A stretch of DNA of 64,000 bases. It comes from Chitinophagaceae bacterium UBA1931 (GTDB taxonomy: Bacteria > Bacteroidota > Bacteroidia > Chitinophagales > Chitinophagaceae). The DNA lies in the NCBI GenBank assembly GCA_002337125.1, contig DDFJ01000002.1:62001-126000 (forward strand), in the 5' to 3' direction. Every line of letters begins with the position of its first letter. The first letter of the stretch is position 1. Below, piece after piece: positions 60,348-64,000 of this stretch. The translations under genes and the position numbers were made by a program. The notes under the pieces were generated by a model, which was not told the origin of the DNA, did no database searches, and worked only from the letters and a program-made list of their open reading frames with translations.

Positions 60348-60416
60348 CGGCAGATTCAGCTATTTTTGCCCCCAGTTTGCAAATTTTTTTCAGGAATTGT
60401 GGCAGGGGGCAATTTT

Positions 60417-60450
60417 TTTGTAAAATTTTCAGGAAATCCTCCTATCTTTG
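60417..60450 (+). promoter_or_regulatory. Bacteroidota-type promoter of infA
   Basis: TTTG (60417-60420), 22-bp spacer, TATCTTTG (60443-60450), an exact TAnnTTTG -7 box. It lies 15 bp upstream of the infA ATG, so the 5' leader is very short. Confidence 0.75.
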
Positions 60451-60464
60451 CGACCCCAAAAAGT

Positions 60465-60683
60465 ATGGCGAAACAAGCACTCATAAAGCAAGACGGTAAA
60501 ATTCTGGAAGCATTAAGTAATGCGATGTTTCGGGTACAGCTTGAAAACGGGCACGAAATTCTGGCTACTATTTCAGGAAAAATGAGGATGCACTACATCC
60601 GTATTCTCCCTGGCGATAAAGTAGGAGTTGAAATGAGTCCGTACGATTTAAGCAGGGGCCGGATAATTTTCAGGTATAAATAA
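60465..60683 (+). CDS. infA: Translation initiation factor IF-1
   Basis: 72 residues (normal size) from the ATG at 60465 (MAKQALIKQDGKI). S1/OB fold with 'EALSNAMFRVQLENGHEILA', 'SGKMRMHYIRILPGDKV' and 'SPYDLSRGRIIFRYK'. The longer upstream reading is not used because the promoter lies within it. First gene of the alpha-operon segment. Confidence 0.97.
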   Translation: MAKQALIKQDGKILEALSNAMFRVQLENGHEILATISGKMRMHYIRILPGDKVGVEMSPYDLSRGRIIFRYK

Positions 60684-60718
60684 TGCTGAACGCTAAAAGC
60701 CGAAAGCTTAACGCAGAA
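60684..60718. repeat. Heptamer-period repeat between infA and rpmJ
   Basis: TGCTGAA, CGCTAAA, AGCCGAA, AGCTTAA, CGCAGAA: five words directly after the infA stop codon. Confidence 0.7.
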
Positions 60719-60729
60719 AACATATAACA

Positions 60730-60846
60730 ATGAGAGTTAGAGCATCCATCAAAAAACGCAGCGCCGATTGCAAGATTGTACGCAGAAAAGGTAAGCTGTA
60801 TGTAATTAACAAAAAGAATCCCCGCTTCAAGCAGCGCCAGGGATAA
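60730..60846 (+). CDS. rpmJ: Ribosomal protein bL36
   Basis: 38 residues (MRVRASIKKRSADCK ... NPRFKQRQG). The Cys/His zinc-binding positions of the C+ form are mostly replaced (Ser, one Cys, Asn, Phe), so this is a zinc-free (C-) variant. It lies in the usual place between infA and rpsM. Confidence 0.96.
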   Translation: MRVRASIKKRSADCKIVRRKGKLYVINKKNPRFKQRQG

Positions 60847-60850
60847 GCGT

Positions 60851-60913
60851 GTTTGTTGTTTCTGGTTTCCGGAGCAATAAACAATAAACTAAAAACAAAA
60901 AACTATAAACGTA
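60851..60913. repeat. Heptamer-period repeat, GTTTNNN then AAACNNN (inverted halves)
   Basis: GTTTGTT, GTTTCTG, GTTTCCG, GAGCAAT, AAACAAT, AAACTAA, AAACAAA, AAACTAT, AAACGTA: nine words in one register filling the rpmJ-rpsM gap. The GTTT half can pair with the AAAC half. Confidence 0.85.
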
Positions 60914-60917
60914 TAAT

Positions 60918-61298
60918 ATGGCTCGTATTGCCGGTGTTGATTTACCAAAGAACAAAAGAGGAGAAATAGGTTTAACCTATATCTATGGTATTGGACCATC
61001 TACTGCAAAATACATCCTTGAAAAGGCTGGTATTGATGTAAACAAAAAAGTTCATTCATGGAACGATGATGAGCTGAATGCTATCCGTAACATCATTACC
61101 AATGAGTTTAAGGTAGAAGGTCAGCTGCGTAGTGAAGTGCAGATGAGCATTAAGCGTTTACTTGATATTGCATGTTACCGTGGTTTACGCCATCGTAAAG
61201 GTTTGCCGGTTCGTGGACAACGTACTAAAACAAACAGCCGTACAAGAAAAGGTAAGCGTAAAACAGTTGCAGGTAAGAAGAAGGCAACTAAGAAGTAA
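60918..61298 (+). CDS. rpsM: Ribosomal protein uS13
   Basis: 126 residues. 'ARIAGVDLPKNKRGEIGLTY', 'YGIGPSTAKYILEKAGID', 'RGLRHRKGLPVRGQRTKTNS' and a basic tail. Binds 16S rRNA in the 30S head. Part of the rpmJ-rpsM-rpsK-rpsD-rpoA cluster; the following gap is 160 bp and carries a heptamer repeat. Confidence 0.97.
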   Translation: MARIAGVDLPKNKRGEIGLTYIYGIGPSTAKYILEKAGIDVNKKVHSWNDDELNAIRNIITNEFKVEGQLRSEVQMSIKRLLDIACYRGLRHRKGLPVRGQRTKTNSRTRKGKRKTVAGKKKATKK

Positions 61299-61307
61299 TA
61301 AATGCCA

Positions 61308-61344
61308 AAAGCTGTTAGCCATGAGCTATCAGCTTTTAGCTTTT
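61308..61344. repeat. Heptamer-period repeat, word TTAGCTT
   Basis: AAAGCTG, TTAGCCA, TGAGCTA, TCAGCTT, TTAGCTT in one register between rpsM and rpsK. Same word class as around the four-helix gene. Confidence 0.8.
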
Positions 61345-61458
61345 AATATGCACCGGTTCTTTCAGGTCAGTAGCAGATGTTTGGTGCAACGGAGCGTTGA
61401 TCTGGTCACACAAAATGTGTGATAATTTTTAAACAAATGATTACCTCGGTTATTAATT

Positions 61459-61863
61459 ATGGCAAAAGCACAACAGGTGAGCGCTAAGGCTGCCGCCAAA
61501 AAAAGAGTAGTAAAGATTGATGCACATGGTGATGCACACATTACTGCAAGTTTCAACAACATCATTATCAGCTTAACAAACAAGCAGGGACAGGTTATTT
61601 CATGGAGCAGCGCCGGTAAAATGGGCTTCAAAGGTTCTAAGAAAAACACTCCTTATGCTGCACAGGTTGCATCAGCTGAAGCTGCAAAAGTAGCTTTTGA
61701 TGCAGGTGTTAAGCGTGTGGATGTTTATGTAAAAGGACCCGGTTCTGGTCGTGAAGGTGCAATTCGTGCATTATCACAATCAGGTATTGAAGTAGCAATG
61801 ATTAAAGACGTTACTCCTTTACCACACAACGGTTGTCGTCCTCCTAAGAAGAGAAGAGTTTAA
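61459..61863 (+). CDS. rpsK: Ribosomal protein uS11
   Basis: 134 residues. 'AHITASFNNIIISLTNKQGQ', 'WSSAGKMGFKGSKKNTPYAA', 'VYVKGPGSGREGAIRAL', 'VTPLPHNGCRPPKKRRV'. Component of the 30S platform. Confidence 0.97.
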   Translation: MAKAQQVSAKAAAKKRVVKIDAHGDAHITASFNNIIISLTNKQGQVISWSSAGKMGFKGSKKNTPYAAQVASAEAAKVAFDAGVKRVDVYVKGPGSGREGAIRALSQSGIEVAMIKDVTPLPHNGCRPPKKRRV

Positions 61864-61866
61864 TAT

Positions 61867-61904
61867 AAAAAGCTATCGGCCAATGAATATTGGCTGATAG
61901 CTTT
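61867..61904. repeat. Heptamer-period hairpin after rpsK
   Basis: AAAGCTA, TCGGCCA, ATGAATA, TTGGCTG, ATAGCTT; the two sides form a 17-bp stem (61867-61883 with 61888-61904, one mismatch) around GAAT. It looks like a terminator without a long T tract; inside the operon it could act as attenuator or processing site (inference). Confidence 0.8.
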
Positions 61905-62017
61905 TATCACATATTTGAATCGCCATTGATTCATTTTAACAAAGGGTGACTGATTAATTTTTAACGCTTTTAACGATCAGTTCACCGGTTTCTAAAAAGC
62001 GTAAATGAATAAAAACT

Positions 62018-62623
62018 ATGGCACGTTACACTGGTCCTAAGACCAAAATCTCCCGTATTTTCGGTGAACCCATCCTGGGAAATGGAAAGTGGTTGGGCAA
62101 AAACAGCAACCCTCCCGGACAACATGGTGCAACACGTAAACGTAAAACTTTAGGTGAATACGCTTTACAGTTGCGTGAAAAGCAAAAAGCTAAATACACT
62201 TACGGTGTATTAGAGAAGCAATTCCGTAAAACATTTGAAGAAGCTGCACGCTTAAAAGGTGTTACTGGTGAAAACCTGATCCGCCTTCTTGAAGCACGTT
62301 TGGATAATACCATCTATCGTTTAGGTATCGCTCCAAGCCGTCCTGCTGCACGCCAGCTTGTTAGTCACAAACACATTACTGTAAATGGTGAAGTGGTTAA
62401 CGTTCCTTCATTCAGTTTAAAGCCAGGCGATGTTGTTAGCTTGAAAGATAAGAGCAAAGACAACACTGCTGTAACAAGCCAGATTAAAGGAAAGAATCCT
62501 AAATTCAACTGGATTGATTACAACGAAGCTGAAGTAAAAGGTACGTTCATTGCTTATCCTGAACGTGAAAGTGTTCCTGAAAACATTAAGGAACAACTGA
62601 TCGTGGAATTGTACAGCAAGTAA
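62018..62623 (+). CDS. rpsD: Ribosomal protein uS4
   Basis: 201 residues. 'ARYTGPKTKISRIFGEPI', 'EKQKAKYTYGVLEKQFR', the S4 RNA-binding domain (~95-155, 'RLDNTIYRLGIAPSRPAARQ', 'HKHITVNGEVVNVPS'). Primary 16S binder; in many bacteria it represses this operon. Confidence 0.97.
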   Translation: MARYTGPKTKISRIFGEPILGNGKWLGKNSNPPGQHGATRKRKTLGEYALQLREKQKAKYTYGVLEKQFRKTFEEAARLKGVTGENLIRLLEARLDNTIYRLGIAPSRPAARQLVSHKHITVNGEVVNVPSFSLKPGDVVSLKDKSKDNTAVTSQIKGKNPKFNWIDYNEAEVKGTFIAYPERESVPENIKEQLIVELYSK

Positions 62624-62656
62624 TAGCTGAGAGCTGTTAGCGATTAGCTGATAGCA
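62622..62656. repeat. Heptamer-period repeat, word TGATAGC
   Basis: TAATAGC, TGAGAGC, TGTTAGC, GATTAGC, TGATAGC, beginning within the rpsD stop codon. Same word class as 51112 and 61308. Confidence 0.8.
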
Positions 62657-62749
62657 GAACAGAATTACTGCACGTACAAGTGTGCGACGCAACCGCAGCT
62701 TAATCAAGGCTGAAAAGCCGATTTCAAAATGTAAACAAGAAACTTCAAT

Positions 62750-63748
62750 ATGGCTATTTTGAATTTCGTAAAACCCGACAAGATTGTTCTTCAGAAAGCA
62801 ACTGACTTTGAAGCTCAATTTGAATTCCGTCCGCTTGAACCCGGTTACGGTGTTACTATTGGTAATGCTTTACGCCGTGTATTGCTGAATTCATTAGAAG
62901 GTTACGCTATTACCGGTATCAAAATCGAAGGCGCTGACCATGAATTTGCAACTGTAAAAGGTGTAAGCGAAGACGTTGTTGAAATTATTCTCAACCTGAA
63001 ACAGGTTCGCTTTAAAAAGAAAGTTGATCATGATGTTGCTACTGAAAAGATCACTTTAAGCCTGAAAAATAAAACAGAATTTACTGCTGCTAACATTGGC
63101 GAAGCAACTCAGACATTCGAAGTAATGAATCCTGAATTGCTGATCTGCACAATGGACCCAAGTGCAAAACTTGATATTGAAATCAACATTGCTAAGGGCC
63201 GTGGTTATGTACCTTCTGATGATAATAAACCAAAGGATGCTCCATTTGGTTACATTGCTACTGATGCTATTTTTACTCCCATCAAAAACGTTAAGTATTC
63301 CATCGAAAATACCCGTGTGGAACAACGTACAGACTTTGAAAAGCTGGTGATGGAAGTGGTTACAGATGGCACCATTCATCCTGAAGAAGCAGTAAAACAG
63401 GCAAGCCGTATCTTAATTCAGCACCTGATGATCATCACTGACGAAAACATCACTTTCGACAATAAAGAAGAGAAGAAAGAAGATGTGGTTGATGAACAAA
63501 TGCTGCAGTTACGTAAGGTGTTGAAGACTCCATTGGAAGATCTCGATCTTTCAGTACGTGCCTTCAACTGTTTGAAAGCTGCTAAGATCAATTCATTAAG
63601 CGAACTCGTTCAGTACGAACAGGAAGACCTGATGAAATTCCGCAACTTCGGTCAGAAATCACTGGCTGAAATTGAGCAGGTGTTAGGCGAAAGAGGCTTA
63701 CACTTTGGAATGGATCTGCACAAAATGGGATTAGATAATATCGATTAA
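62750..63748 (+). CDS. rpoA: RNA polymerase alpha subunit
   Basis: 332 residues. N-terminal dimer domain ('FRPLEPGYGVTIGNALRRVL', 'AITGIKIEGADHEFAT'), C-terminal domain from ~255 ('LRKVLKTPLEDLDLSVRAFNCLKAAKINSL', 'FRNFGQKSLAEIEQVL'). It assembles the RNA polymerase core. Typical length. Confidence 0.97.
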   Translation: MAILNFVKPDKIVLQKATDFEAQFEFRPLEPGYGVTIGNALRRVLLNSLEGYAITGIKIEGADHEFATVKGVSEDVVEIILNLKQVRFKKKVDHDVATEKITLSLKNKTEFTAANIGEATQTFEVMNPELLICTMDPSAKLDIEINIAKGRGYVPSDDNKPKDAPFGYIATDAIFTPIKNVKYSIENTRVEQRTDFEKLVMEVVTDGTIHPEEAVKQASRILIQHLMIITDENITFDNKEEKKEDVVDEQMLQLRKVLKTPLEDLDLSVRAFNCLKAAKINSLSELVQYEQEDLMKFRNFGQKSLAEIEQVLGERGLHFGMDLHKMGLDNID

Positions 63749-63844
63749 TATTTTTAGTCAGTAGCAAGCAATTGCAGCTGACTTTTCTTTTAAACATAAT
63801 CTTGTAATTCCTGACACGGTACAAGATTCTAAATTTTAAACGTC

Positions 63845-64000
63845 ATGCGTCACGGAGACAAAATCAAAAATCTGGGCCGTACTGCTTCTCACAGAAAAGC
63901 ATTACTGACCAATCTCGCAATTGAACTGATTCAGCACAAGCGTATTGTTACAACCTTAACAAAGGCAAAATCTTTACGTACCTGGATTGAACCATTAATT
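63845..64000 (+). CDS. rplQ: Ribosomal protein bL17, N-terminal part
   Basis: First 52 codons up to the right edge: MRHGDKIKNLGRTASHRKAL, then 'LLTNLAIELIQHKRIVTTL' and 'KAKSLRTWIEPLI'. Clear bL17; the rest is outside the window. Last gene of the alpha-operon order. Confidence 0.95.
   Translation, partial: MRHGDKIKNLGRTASHRKALLTNLAIELIQHKRIVTTLTKAKSLRTWIEPLI

Overview
The window looks like a chromosomal segment from a Bacteroidota bacterium, most likely family Chitinophagaceae. Reasons: AT-rich DNA, promoters of the TTTG-N19-TAnnTTTG type, a SusC-style carboxypeptidase-regulatory plus TonB-receptor protein, many lipoproteins and secreted beta-rich proteins, the parB-DUF5683-dapB order, a C1q-like secreted protein, 'four helix bundle' proteins, and an infA-rpmJ-rpsM-rpsK-rpsD-rpoA-rplQ cluster. 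No rRNA, tRNA, CRISPR array, transposase or phage gene was seen.

Layout. 0-9 kb: start of an aconitase gene, a PspC-like protein, two tandem AraC regulators, kdsA, an SDR-type threonine dehydrogenase, icd, then small accessory genes (RDD, C1q-like, lipoprotein, membrane protein). 9-14 kb: a frameshifted XRE-type regulator next to a 21-bp tandem array, an ICMT-like methyltransferase, two oxidoreductases, a TMEM175-like channel, acylphosphatase and an Rrf2 regulator. 14-19 kb: one NarL-type response regulator with two paralogous TPR sensor kinases. 19-24 kb: dapB, DUF5683, parB (no parA beside it), crcB, a PhoH ATPase. 24-31 kb: TatD-like and TcdA-like proteins, an MBL hydrolase, a methyltransferase, a norC-norB pair with an altered NorB active site, a coupled secreted-protein/lipoprotein pair. 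31-39 kb: acyl-CoA ligase, TonB receptor, rpe, TPR and TolB-like proteins. 40-45 kb: a PhnD-like binding lipoprotein coupled to a 1268-residue multi-PAS kinase. 46.6-53.8 kb: a TetR-controlled type of efflux operon (TolC, HlyD, two ATPases, two permeases) interrupted by a four-helix-bundle gene. 53.9-57 kb: uxaB-uxaA. 57-60 kb: accessory island with a HEPN/AbiJ-like gene, a lipocalin, palindromes, double hairpins and a second 21-bp array. 60.4-64 kb: alpha-operon ribosomal genes.

The most unusual signal is in the gaps between genes. At about fifteen places the intergenic DNA is built from degenerate 7-bp words. The word differs from locus to locus (TAAGATG, CGGTTAC, GAAGTTA, TTAGCTT, AAACNNN and others) but the period is always seven. 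Several loci carry the words in inverted pairs, including a pair that brackets the four-helix-bundle gene, and they fill the gaps of the ribosomal operon. The two 21-bp arrays (3 and 9 units) have three-heptamer units and shared flanks. I treat this as a candidate undescribed repeat system; its function is unknown. Other items worth attention are the NorB with Asn and Met at conserved His positions, a Crp/Fnr-like 12-mer shared by norC and a second gene, and the single-base frameshift in the XRE regulator.
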